Under the pieces are notes generated by a model. The model was not told where the DNA came from and did not search any database. It worked only from the letters and a program-made list of their open reading frames with translations. DNA of 64,000 nt from Antedon mediterranea (Eukaryota > Echinodermata > Crinoidea > Comatulida > Antedonidae): NCBI RefSeq assembly GCF_964355755.1, contig NC_092675.1, positions 12,787,312 to 12,851,311 on the forward strand. The letters run 5' to 3'. Both the position numbers and the translations under genes were made by a program. Positions 49,140 through 62,431 of this stretch are shown here, in pieces. The first letter of the stretch is position 1. Each line of letters starts with the position of its first letter.

Positions 49140-52100
49140 ACCAAAGTGTTTAGAATAGCTTCAAATCGCATTTGGAGACGTTTTAGACCATTTTGTGATT
49201 TTCGAAAAAACTTGTTAACATAAAAACACCAAAGTGCTTCAAATCGCATTTGAGACATTTTAGACCAATTTGTGATTTTTGAAAAAACTTGTTAACATAA
49301 AAACACCAAAGTGCTTACAATAGCTTCAAATCGTATTTGGAGACGTTTTAGACCATTTTGTGATTTTCGAAAAAACTTGTTAACATAAAAACACCAAAGT
49401 ACTTAGAATAGCTTCAAATCGCATTTGGAGACGTTTTAGACCATTTTATGCATTTCGATGAAACTTGGTTACACAAAAACATCAAAGTGCTTAAAATCAC
49501 ATTATAATCCGTTTTAGACCATTTTGAGCATTTCGATAACACTTTTCACACAAAAACATCAAAGAGCACAAAATAGCTTAATATCGTATTTAAAAACTTT
49601 TTAGACCATTTTGAGCATTTCGACAAAACTTTTTCACACAAAACACCAAAGTGCTTAGAATAGCTTCAAATCGCATTTGGAGACGTTTTAGACCATTTTG
49701 TGATTTTCGAAAAAAATTGTTAACATAAAAACACGAAAGTGCTTAGAATAGCTTCAAATCGCATTTGGAAACGTTTTAGACCATTTTGTGATTTTCGAAA
49801 AAAATTGTTAACATAAAAACACCAAAGTGTTTAGAATAGCTTCAAATCGCATTTGGAGACGTTTTAGACCAATTTGTGATTTTCGAAAAAACTTATCAAC
49901 ATAAAAACACCAAAGGGTTTAGAATAGCTTCAAATCGCATTTGGAGAAGTTTTAGACCATTTTGTGATTTTGAAAAAACTTGTTAACATAAAAACACCAA
50001 AGTGCTTAGAATAGCTTCAAATCGCATTTGGAGACGTTTTAGACCATTTTGTGATTTCGAAAAAACTTGTTAACATAAAAACACCAAAGTGCTTAGAATA
50101 GCTTCAAATCGTATTTGGAGACGTTTTAGACCATTTTGAGATTTTCGAAAAAAATTGGTTACACAAAAACATCAAAGTGCTTAAAATCACATTATAAACC
50201 GTTTTAGACCATCTTTAGCATTTCGGTAACACTTTTCACACAAAAACATCAAAGAGCACAAAATAGCTTAATATCGTATTTAAAAACGTTTTAGACCATT
50301 TTGAGCATTTAGACAAAACTTTTTCACACAAAACACCAAAGTGCTTAGAATAGCTTCAAATCGCATTTGGAGACGTTTTAGACCATTTTGTGCATTTCGA
50401 TGAAACTTGGTTACACAAAAACATCAAAGTGCTTAAAATCACATTATAAATCGTTTTAGACCATTTTGAGCATTTCGACAAAACTTTTTCACACAAAATA
50501 CCAAAGTGCTTAGAATAGCTTCAAATCGCATTTGGAGACGTTTTAGACCATTTTGTGATTTTCGAAAAAACTTTTTAACATAAAAACACCAAAGTGCTTA
50601 GAATAGCTTCAAATCACATTTGGAGACGTTTTAGACCATAAGTGCTTAGAATCACATTATAAACCGTTTTAGACCATTTTGAGCATTTCGATAACAATTT
50701 TCACACAAAAACATCAAAGAGCACAAAATAGCTTAATATCGTATTTAAAAATGTTTTAGACCATTTTGAGCATTTAGATAAAACTTTTTCACACAAAACA
50801 CCAAAGTGCTTAGAATAGCTTCAAATCGCATTTGGAGACGTTTTAGACCATTTTGTGATTTTTGAAAAAACTTGTTAACATAAAAACACCAAAGTGCTTA
50901 GAATAGCTTCAAATCACATTTGGAGATGTTTTAGACCATTTTGTGATTTTTGAAAAAACTTGTTAACATAAAAACACGAAAGTGCTTAGAATAGCTTCAA
51001 ATCGCATTTGGAAACGTTTTAGACCATTTTGTGATTTTCGAAAAAAATTGTTAACATAAAAACACGAAAGTGCTTAGAATAGCTTCAAATCGCATTTGGA
51101 AACGTTTTAGACCATTTTGTGATTTTCGAAAAAACTTTTTAACATAAAAACACCAAAGTGCTTAGAATAGCTTCAAATCACATTTGGAGACGTTTTAGAC
51201 CATAAGTGCTTAGAATCACATTATAAACCGTTTTAGACCATTTTGAGCATTTCGATAACAATTTTCACACAAAAACATCAAAGAGCACAAAATAGCTTAA
51301 TATCGTATTTAAAAATGTTTTAGACCATTTTGAGCATTTAGATAAAACTTTTTCACACAAAACACCAAAGTGCTTAGAATAGCTTCAAATCGCATTTGGA
51401 GACGTTTTAGACCATTTTGTGATTTTTGAAAAAACTTGTTAACATAAAAACACCAAAGTGCTTAGAATAGCTTCAAATCACATTTGGAGATGTTTTAGAC
51501 CATTTTGTGATTTTTGAAAAAACTTGTTAACATAAAAACACGAAAGTGCTTAGAATAGCTTCAAATCACATTTGGAGACGTTGTAGACCATTTTGTGATT
51601 ATTGAAAAAACTTGTTAACATAAAAACACGAAAGTGCTTAGAATAGCTTCAAATCGCATTTGGAAACGTTTTAGACCATTTTGTGATTTTCGAAAAAGAT
51701 TGTTAACATAAAAACACCAATGTGCTTAGAATCACATTATAAACCGTTTTAGACCATTTTGAGCATTTCGATAACAATTTTCACACAAAAACATCAAAGA
51801 GCACAAAATAGCTTAATATCGTATTTATAAATGTTTTAGACCATTTTGAGCATTTCGACAAAACTTTTTCACACAAAACACCAATGTGCTTAGAATAGCT
51901 TCAAATCGCATTTGGAGACGTTTTTTATACCATTTTGTGATTTCGATGAAACTTGATTACACAAAAACATCAAAGTGCTTAAAATCACATTATAAACCGT
52001 TTTAGACCATTTTGAGCATTTCGATAACACTTTTCACACAAAAACATCAAAGAGCACAAAATAGCTTAATATCGTATTTAAAAACGTTTTAGACCATTTT

Positions 52101-54535
52101 GAGCATTTAGACAAAACTTTTTCACACAAAACACCAAAGTGCTTAGAATAGCTTCAAATCGCATTTGGAGACGTTTTAGAACATTTTGTGTTTTTCGAAA
52201 AAAACTGTTAACATAAAAACACCAAAGTGCTTAGAATAGCTTCAAATCGCATTTTTAGACGTTTTAGAACATTTTGTGTTCTTCGAAAAAACCTGTTAAC
52301 ATAAAAACACCAAAGTGCTTAGAATAGCTTCAAATCGCATTTGGAGACGTTTTAGACCATTTTGTGATTTTTGAAAAAACTTGTTAACATAAAAACACCA
52401 AAGTGCTTAGAATAGCTTCAAATCACATTTGGAGACGTTTTAGACCATTTTGTGATTTTCGAAAAAGATTGTTAACATAAAAACACCAAAGTGCTTAGAA
52501 TCACAATATAAACCGTTTTAGACCATTTTGAGCATTTCGATAACAATTTTCACACAAAAACATCAAAGAGCACAAAATAGCTTTATATCGAATTTAAAAA
52601 TGTTTTAGACCATTTTGAGCATTTAGATAAAACTTTTTCACACAAAACACCAAAGTGCTTAGAATAGCTTCAAATCGCATTTGGAGACGGTTTAGACCAT
52701 TTTGTGATTTTGAAAAAACTTAACATAAAAACACCAAAGTGCTTAGAATAGCTTCAAATCGCATTTGGAGACGTTTTAGACCATTTTGTGATTTTCGAAA
52801 GAACTTGTTAACATAAAAACACCAAAGTGCTTAGAATAGCTTCAAATCGTATTTGGAGACGTTTTAGACCATTTTGAGATTTTCGAAAAAACTTGGTTAC
52901 ACAAAAACATCAAAGTGCTTAAAATCACATTATAAACCGTTTTAGACCATTTTGAACATTTCGATAACACTTTTCACACAAAAACATCAAAGAGCACAAA
53001 ATAGCTTAATATCGTATTTAAAAACGTTTTAGACCATTTTGAGCATTTCGACAAAACTTTTTCACACAAAACACCAAAGTGCTTAGAATAGCTTCAAATC
53101 GCATTTGGAGACGTTTTAGACCAATTTGTGCATTTCGATGAAACTTGATTACACAAAAACATCAACGTGCTTAAAATCACATTATAAACCGTTTTAGACC
53201 ATTTTGAGCATTTCGACAAAACTTTTTCACACAAAATACCAAAGGGCTTCAAATCGCATTTGGAGACGTTTTAGACCATTTTGTGATTTTCGAAAAAACT
53301 TGTTAACATAAAAACACCAAAGTGCTTAGAATAGCTTCAAATCGTATTTGGAGACGTTTTAGACCATTTTGAGATTTTCGAAAAAACTTGGTTACACAAA
53401 AACATCAAAGTGCTTAAAATCACATTATAAACCGTTTTAGACCATTTTGAACATTTCGATAACACTTTTCACACAAAAACATCAAAGAGCACAAAATAGC
53501 TTAATATCGTATTTAAAAACGTTTTAGACCATTTTGAGCATTTCGACAAAACTTTTTCACACAAAACACCAAAGTGCTTAGAATAGCTTCAAATCGCATT
53601 TGGACACGTTTTAGACCAATTTGTGCATTTCGATGAAACTTGATTACACAAAAACATCAACGTGCTTAAAATCACATTATAAACCGTTTTAGACCATTTT
53701 GAGCATTTCGATAACACTTTTCACACAAAAACATCAAAGAGCACAAAATAGCTTAATATCGTATTTAAAAACGTTTTAGACCATTTTTTGAGCATTTAGA
53801 CAAAACTTTTTCACACAAAACACCAAAGTGCTTAGAATAGCTTCAAATCGCATTTGGAGACGTTTTAGACCATTTTGTGCATTTCGATGAAACTTGGTTA
53901 CACAAAAACATCAAAGTGCTTAAAATGACATTATAAATCGTTTTAGACCATTTTGAGCATTTCGACAAAACTTTTTCACACAAAATACCAAAGGGCTTCA
54001 AATCGCATTTGGAGACGTTTTAGACCATTTTGTGATTTTCGAAAAAACTTTTTAACATAAAAACACCAAAGTGCTTAGAATAGCTTCAAATCACATTTGG
54101 AGACGTTTTAGACCATTTTGTGATTTTCGAAAAAACTTGTTAACATAAAAACACGAAAGTGCTTAGAATAGCTTCAAATCGCATTTGGAAACGTTTTAGA
54201 CCATTTTGTGATTTTCGAAAAAAATTGTTAACATAAAAACACCAAAGTGCTTAGAATCACATTATAAACCGTTTTAGACCATTTTGAGCATTTCGATAAC
54301 AATTTTCACACAAAAACATCAAAGAGCACAAAATAGCTTAATATCGTATTTAAAAATGTTTTAGACCATTTTGAGCATTTAGATAAAACTTTTTCACACA
54401 AAACACCAAAGTGCTTAGAATAGCTTCAAATCGCATTTGGAGACGTTTTAGACCATTTTGTGATTTTTGAAAAAACTTGTTAACATAAAAACACCAAAGT
54501 GCTTAGAATAGCTTCAAATCACATTTGGAGACGTT
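49140..54535. repeat. Segmental duplication S6, copy 1, with indels
   Basis: Anchors give offsets of 9,241-9,243 (49201, 49731), then 8,679 (51573, 51914, 52501), 8,682 (52801) and 8,187 (53780) to the downstream copy. The shifts correspond to an additional 564-bp block here, bounded by two truncated-monomer junctions (50640 and 51204), a three-base loss in ACTTAACAT near 52718, and about 495 extra bases near 53215-53700. The rare GACGTTGTAGACC (51573) and GTTTTTTATACC (51914) are shared. Everything is satellite. Confidence 0.82.
53299..54467. repeat. Segmental duplication S5, copy 2
   Basis: This is a copy of about 46270-47438 at an offset of 7,029. It carries the ACCATTTTTTGAGC marker at 53780, the TGACATTATAAATCG B variant near 53927 and the 10-bp-deleted AAAGGGCTTCAAATC near 53993. 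A difference is AAAATAATTG in copy 1 (near 47190) against AAAAAAATTG here. It lies within the longer S6 segment, so S5 and S6 are nested copies of different ages. Confidence 0.8.
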
Positions 54536-55249
54536 TTAGACCATTTTGTGATTTTCGAAAAAACTTGTTAACATAAAAACACGAAAGTGCTTAGAATAGC
54601 TTCAAATCGCATTTGGAAACGTTTTAGACCATTTTGTGATTTTCGAAAAAACTTGTTAACATAAAAACACGAAAGTGCTTAGAATAGCTTCAAATCGCAT
54701 TTGGAAACGTTTTAGACCATTTTGTGATTTTCGAAAAAACTTGTTAACATAAAAACACGAAAGTGCTTAGAATAGCTTCAAATCGCATTTGGAAACGTTT
54801 TAGACCATTTTGTGATTTTCGAAAAAAAATTGTTAACATAAAAACACCAAAGTGTTTAGAATAGCTTCAAATCGCATTTGGAGACGTTTTAGACCAATTT
54901 GTGATTTTCGAAAAAACTTATCAACATAAAAACACCAAAGGGTTTAGAATAGCTTCAAATCGCATTTGGAGACGTTTTAGACCATTTTGTGATTTTGAAA
55001 AAACTTGTTAACATAAAAACACCAAAGTGCTTAGAATAGCTTCAAATCGCATTTGGAGACGTTTTAGACCATTTTGTGATTTTCGAAAAAACTTGTTAAC
55101 ATAAAAACACCAAAGTGCTTAGAATAGCTTCAAATCGTATTTGGAGACGTTTTAGACCATTTTGAGATTTTCGAAAAAACTTGGTTACACAAAAACATCA
55201 AAGTGCTTAAAATCACATTATAAACCGTTTTAGACCATTTTGAGCATTT

Positions 55250-58172
55250 CGGTAACACTTTTCACACAAAAACATCAAAGAGCACAAAATAGCTTAATAT
55301 CGTATTTAAAAACGTTTTAGACCATTTTGAGCCTTTAGACAAAACTTTTTTCACACAAAACACCAAAGTGCTTAGAATAGCTTCAAATCGCATTTGGAGA
55401 CGTTTTAGACCATTTTGTGCATTTCGATGAAACTTGGTTACACAAAAACATCAAAGTGCTTAAAATCACATTATAAATCGTTTTAGACCATTTTGAGCAT
55501 TTCGACAAAACTTTTTCACACAAAATACCAAAGTGCTTAGAATAGCTTCAAATCGCATTTGGAGACGTTTTAGACCATTTTGTGATTTTCGAAAAAACTT
55601 TTTAACATAAAAACACCAAAGTGCTTAGAATAGCTTCAAATCACATTTGGAGACGTTTTAGACCATAAGTGCTTAGAATCACATTATAAACCGTTTTAGA
55701 CCATTTTGAGCATTTCGATAACAATTTTCACACAAAAACATCAAAGAGCACAAAATAGCTTAATATCGTATTTAAAAATGTTTTAGACCATTTTGAGCAT
55801 TTAGATAAAACTTTTTCACACAAAACACCAAAGTGCTTAGAATAGCTTCAAATCGCATTTGGAGACGTTTTAGACCATTTTGTGATTTTTGAAAAAACTT
55901 GTTAACATAAAAACACCAAAGTGCTTAGAATAGCTTCAAATCACATTTGGAGACGTTTTAGACCATTTTGTGATTTTCGAAAAAACTTGTTAACATAAAA
56001 ACACGAAAGTGCTTAGAATAGCTTCAAATCGCATTTGGAAACGTTTTAGACCATTTAGTGATTTTCGAAAAAACTTGTTAACATAAAAACACGAAAGTGC
56101 TTAGAATAGCTTCAAATCGCATTTGGAAACGTTTTAGACCATTTTGTGATTTTCGAAAAAAATTGTTAACATAAAAACACCAAAGTGTTTAGAATAGCTT
56201 CAAATCGCATTTGGAGACGTTTTAGACCAATTTGTGATTTTCGAAAAAACTTATCAACATAAAAACACCAAAGGGTTTAGAATAGCTTCAAATCGCATTT
56301 GGAGACGTTTTAGACCATTTTGTGATTTTCGAAAAAACTTGTTAACATAAAAACACGAAAGTGCTTAGAATAGCTTCAAATCGCATTTGGAAACGTTTTA
56401 GACCATTTTGTGATTTTCGAAAAAACTTGTTAACATAAAAACATGAAAGTGCTTAGAATAGCTTCAAATCGTATTTGGAGACGTTTTAGACCATTTTGTG
56501 ATTTTCGAAAAAACTTGTTAACATAAAAACACCAATGTGCTTAGAATAGCTTCAAATCGCATTTTGAGACGTTTTAGACCATTTTGTGCATTTCGATGAA
56601 ACTTGGTTACACAAAAACATCAAAGTGCTTAAAATCACATTATAAACCATTTTAGACCATTTTGAGCATTTCGATAACACTTTTCACACAAAAACATCAA
56701 AGAGCACAAAATAGCTTAATATCGTATTTAAAAACGTTTTAGACCATTTTGAGCCTTTAGACAAAACTTTTTCACACAAAACACCAAAGTGCTTAGAATA
56801 GCTTCAAATCGCATTTGGAGACGTTTTAGACCATTTTGTGCATTTCGATGAAACTTGGTTACACAAAAACATCAAAGTGCTTAAAATCACATTATAAATC
56901 GTTTTAGACCATTTTGAGCATTTCGACAAAACTTTTTCACACAAAATACCAAAGTGCTTAGAATAGCTTCAAATCGCATTTGGAGACGTTTTAGACCATT
57001 TTGTGATTTTCGAAAAAACTTTTTAACATAAAAACACCAAAGTGCTTAGAATAGCTTCAAATCACATTTGGAGACGTTTTAGACCATAAGTGCTTAGAAT
57101 CACATTATAAACCGTTTTAGACCATTTTGAGCATTTCGATAACAATTTTCACACAAAAACATCAAAGAGCACAAAATAGCTTAATATCGTATTTAAAAAT
57201 GTTTTAGACCATTTTGAGCATTTAGATAAAACTTTTTCACACAAAACACCAAAGTGCTTAGAATAGCTTCAAATCGCATTTGGAGACGTTTTAGACCATT
57301 TTGTGATTTTTGAAAAAACTTGTTAACATAAAAACACCAAAGTGCTTAGAATAGCTTCAAATCACATTTGGAGACGTTTTAGACCATTTTGTGATTTTCG
57401 AAAAAACTTGTTAACATAAAAACACGAAAGTGCTTAGAATAGCTTCAAATCGCATTTGGAAACGTTTTAGACCATTTAGTGATTTTCGAAAAAACTTGTT
57501 AACATAAAAACACGAAAGTGCTTAGAATAGCTTCAAATCGCATTTGGAAACGTTTTAGACCATTTTGTGATTTTCGAAAAAAATTGTTAACATAAAAACA
57601 CCAAAGTGTTTAGAATAGCTTCAAATCGCATTTGGAGACGTTTTAGACCAATTTGTGATTTTCGAAAAAACTTATCAACATAAAAACACCAAAGGGTTTA
57701 GAATAGCTTCAAATCGCATTTGGAGACGTTTTAGACCATTTTGTGATTTTCGAAAAAACTTGTTAACATAAAAACACGAAAGTGCTTAGAATAGCTTCAA
57801 ATCGCATTTGGAAACGTTTTAGACCATTTTGTGATTTTCGAAAAAACTTGTTAACATAAAAACATGAAAGTGCTTAGAATAGCTTCAAATCGTATTTGGA
57901 GACGTTTTAGACCATTTTGTGATTTTCGAAAAAACTTGTTAACATCAAAACACCAATGTGCTTAGAATAGCTTCAAATCGCATTTTGAGACGTTTTAGAC
58001 CATTTTGTGCATTTCGATGAAACTTGGTTACACAAAAACATCAAAGTGCTTAAAATCACATTATAAACCATTTTAGACCATTTTGAGCATTTCGATAACA
58101 CTTTTCACACAAAAACATCAAAGAGCACAAAATAGCTTAATATCGTATTTAAAAACGTTTTAGACCATTTTG
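55250..58172. repeat. Direct tandem pair of a 1,421-bp unit
   Basis: GCCTTTAGAC occurs at 55331 and 56753. This is the only pair of that variant I noticed; elsewhere it is GCATTTAGAC or GCTTTTAGAC. The truncated-monomer junctions (55667, 57088) and CCATTTAGTG (56051, 57472) are exactly 1,421 bp apart. The 1,422-bp first interval reflects one extra T near 55350. The two copies therefore abut with no spacer, each with the same run of A subtypes ending in A'-B-C. Differences are few, for example AACATCAAAAC near 57943 for AACATAAAAAC. Confidence 0.88.
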
Positions 58173-58380
58173 AGCATTTCGACAAAACTTTTTCACACAA
58201 AACACCAAAGTGCTTAGAATAGCTTCAAATCGCATTTGGAGACGTTTTAGACCATTTTGTGATTTTCGAAAAAACTTGTTAACATAAAAACATCAAAGTG
58301 TACAGAATAACTTCAAATCGCATTTGGAGACCGTTTTAGGCCAATTTGTGATTTTCGAAAAAACTTGTTAACCTAAAAAT

Positions 58381-61300
58381 ACCAAAGTGTTTAGAATAGC
58401 TTCAAATCGCATTTGGAGACGTTTTAGAACATTTTGTGATTTTCGAAAAAACTTGTTAACATAAAAACACCAAAGTGCTTCAAATCGCATTTGGAGACAT
58501 TTTAGACCAATTTGTGATTTTTGAAAAAACTTGTTAACATAAAAACACCAAAGTGCTTACAATAGCTTCAAATCGTATTTGGAGACGTTTTAGACCATTT
58601 TGTGATTTTCGAAAAAACTTGTTAACATAAAAACACCAAAGTACTTAGAATAGCTTCAAATCGCATTTGTAGACGTTTTAGACCATTTTATGCATTTCGA
58701 TGAAACTTGGTTACACAAAAACATCAAAGTGCTTAAAATCACATTATAATCCGTTTTAGACCATTTTGAGCATTTCGATAACACTTTTCACACAAAAACA
58801 TCAAAGAGCACAAAATAGCTTAATATCGTATTTAAAAACTTTTTAGACCATTTTGAGCATTTCGACAAAACTTTTTCACACAAAACACCAAAGTGCTTAG
58901 AATAGCTTCAAATCGCATTTGGAGACGTTTTAGACCATTTTGTGATTTTCGAAAAAAATTGTTAACATAAAAACACGAAAGTGCTTAGAATAGCTTCAAA
59001 TCGCATTTGGAAACGTTTTAGACCATTTTGTGATTTTCGAAAAAAATTGTTAACATAAAAACACCAAAGTGTTTAGAATAGCTTCAAATCGCATTTGGAG
59101 ACGTTTTAGACCAATTTGTGATTTTCGAAAAAACTTATCAACATAAAAACACCAAAGGGTTTAGAATAGCTTCAAATCGCATTTGGAGACGTTTTAGACC
59201 ATTTTGTGATTTTGAAAAAACTTGTTAACATAAAAACACCAAAGTGCTTAGAATAGCTTCAAATCGCATTTGGAGACGTTTTAGACCATTTTGTGATTTT
59301 CGAAAAAACTTGTTAACATAAAAACACCAAAGTGCTTAGAATAGCTTCAAATCGTATTTGGAGACGTTTTAGACCATTTTGAGATTTTCGAAAAAAATTG
59401 GTTACACAAAAACATCAAAGTGCTTAAAATCACATTATAAACCGTTTTAGACCATTTTTAGCATTTCGGTAACACTTTTCACACAAAAACATCAAAGAGC
59501 ACAAAATAGCTTAATATCGTATTTAAAAACGTTTTAGACCATTTTGAGCATTTAGACAAAACTTTTTCACACAAAACACCAAAGTGCTTAGAATAGCTTC
59601 AAATCGCATTTGGAGACGTTTTAGACCATTTTGTGCATTTCGATGAAACTTGGTTACACAAAAACATCAAAGTGCTTAAAATCACATTATAAATCGTTTT
59701 AGACCATTTTGAGCATTTCGACAAAACTTTTTCACACAAAATACCAAAGTGCTTAGAATAGCTTCAAATCGCATTTGGAGACGTTTTAGACCATTTTGTG
59801 ATTTTCGAAAAAACTTTTTAACATAAAAACACCAAAGTGCTTAGAATAGCTTCAAATCACATTTGGAGACGTTTTAGACCATAAGTGCTTAGAATCACAT
59901 TATAAACCGTTTTAAACCATTTTGAGCATTTCGATAACAATTTTCACACAAAAACATCAAAGAGCACAAAATAGCTTAATATCGTATTTAAAAATGTTTT
60001 AGACCATTTTGAGCATTTAGATAAAACTTTTTCACACAAAACACCAAAGTGCTTAGAATAGCTTCAAATCGCATTTGGAGACGTTTTAGACCATTTTGTG
60101 ATTTTTGAAAAAACTTGTTAACATAAAAACACCAAAGTGCTTAGAATAGCTTCAAATCACATTTGGAGATGTTTTAGACCATTTTGTGATTTTTGAAAAA
60201 ACTTGTTAACATAAAAACACGAAAGTGCTTAGAATAGCTTCAAATCACATTTGGAGACGTTGTAGACCATTTTGTGATTTTTGAAAAAACTTGTTAACAT
60301 AAAAACACGAAAGTGCTTAGAATAGCTTCAAATCGCATTTGGAAACGTTTTAGACCATTTTGTGATTTTCGAAAAAGAATGTTAACATAAAAACACCAAT
60401 GTGCTTAGAATCACAATATAAACCGTTTTAGACCATTTTGAGCATTTCGATAACAATTTTCACACAAAAACATCAAAGAGCACAAAATAGCTTAATATCG
60501 TATTTATAAATGTTTTAGACCATTTTGAGCATTTCGACAAAACTTTTTCACACAAAACACCAAAGTGCTTAGAATAGCTTCAAATCGCATTTGGAGACGT
60601 TTTTTATACCATTTTGTGATTTCGATGAAACTTGATTACACAAAAACATCAAAGTGCTTAAAATCACATTATAAACCGTTTTAGACCATTTTGAGCATTT
60701 CGATAACACTTTTCACACAAAAACATCAAAGAGCACAAAATAGCTTAATATCGTATTTAAAAACGTTTTAGACCATTTTGAGCATTTAGACAAAACTTTT
60801 TCACACAAAACACCAAAGTGCTTAGAATAGCTTCAAATCGCATTTGGAGACGTTTTAGAACATTTTGTGTTTTTCGAAAAAAACTGTTAACATAAAAACA
60901 CCAAAGTGCTTAGAATAGCTTCAAATCGCATTTGGAGACGTTTTAGACCATTTTGTGATTTTTGAAAAAACTTGTTAACATAAAAACACCAAAGTGCTTA
61001 GAATAGCTTCAAATCACATTTGGAGACGTTTTAGACCATTTTGTGATTTTCGAAAAAACTTGTTAACATAAAAACACGAAAGTGGTTAGAATAGCTTCAA
61101 ATCGCATTTGGAAACGTTTTAGACCATTTTGTGATTTTCGAAAAAGATTGTTAACATAAAAACACCAAAGTGCTTAGAATCACAATATAAACCGTTTTAG
61201 ACCATTTTGAGCATTTCGATAACAATTTTCACACAAAAACATCAAAGAGCACAAAATAGCTTAATATCGTATTTAAAAATGTTTTAGACCATTTTGAGCA

Positions 61301-62431
61301 TTTAGATAAAACTTTTTCACACAAAACACCAAAGTGCTTAGAATAGCTTCAAATCGCATTTGGAGACGGTTTAGACCATTTTGTGATTTTGAAAAAACTT
61401 GTTAACATAAAAACACCAAAGTGCTTAGAATAGCTTCAAATCGCATTTGGAGACGTTTTAGACCATTTTGTGATTTTCGAAAGAACTTGTTAACATAAAA
61501 ACACCAAAGTGCTTAGAATAGCTTCAAATCGTATTTGGAGACGTTTTAGACCATTTTGAGATTTTCGAAAAAACTTGGTAACACAAAAACATCAAAGTGC
61601 TTAAAATCACATTATAAACCGTTTTAGACCATTTTGAACATTTCGATAACACTTTTCACACAAAAACATCAAAGAGCACAAAATAGCTTAATATCGTATT
61701 TAAAAACGTTTTAGACCATTTTGAGCATTTCGACAAAACTTTTTCACACAAAACACCAAAGTGCTTAGAATAGCTTCAAATCGCATTTGGAGACGTTTTA
61801 GACCAATTTGTGCATTTCGATGAAACTTGATTACACAAAAACATCAACGTGCTTAAAATCACATTATAAACCGTTTTAGACCATTTTGAGCATTTCGATA
61901 ACACTTTTCACACAAAAACATCAAAGAGCACAAAATAGCTTAATATCGTATTTAAAAACGTTTTAGACCATTTTTTGAGCATTTAGACAAAACTTTTTCA
62001 CACAAAACACCAAAGTGCTTAGAATAGCTTCAAATCGCATTTGGAGACGTTTTAGACCATTTTGTGCATTTCGATGAAACTTGGTTACACAAAAACATCA
62101 AAGTGCTTAAAATGACATTATAAATCGTTTTAGACCATTTTGAGCATTTCGACAAAACTTTTTCACACAAAATACCAAAGGGCTTCAAATCGCATTTGGA
62201 GACGTTTTAGACCATTTTGTGATTTTCGAAAAAACTTTTTAACATAAAAACACCAAAGTGCTTAGAATAGCTTCAAATCACATTTGGAGACGTTTTAGAC
62301 CATTTTGTGATTTTCGAAAAAACTTGTTAACATAAAAACACGAAAGTGCTTAGAATAGCTTCAAATCGCATTTGGAAACGTTTTAGACCATTTTGTGATT
62401 TTCGAAAAAAATTGTTAACATAAAAACACCA
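58381..62431. repeat. Segmental duplication S6, copy 2, main part
   Basis: This is the shorter partner of about 49140-54535, in the same marker order: the 10-bp-deleted A near 58468, TATGCATTTCG A' near 58690, AAAAATTGG near 59395, GACGTTGTAGACC near 60254, GTTTTTTATACC near 60600 and ACCATTTTTTGAGC at 61967. It lacks one GTGTTCTTCG monomer present at about 52225-52310 and has one AAAGTGGTTAG monomer near 61080 that the other lacks. Recognisable similarity goes on to about 62720 inside the next segment. Confidence 0.82.
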
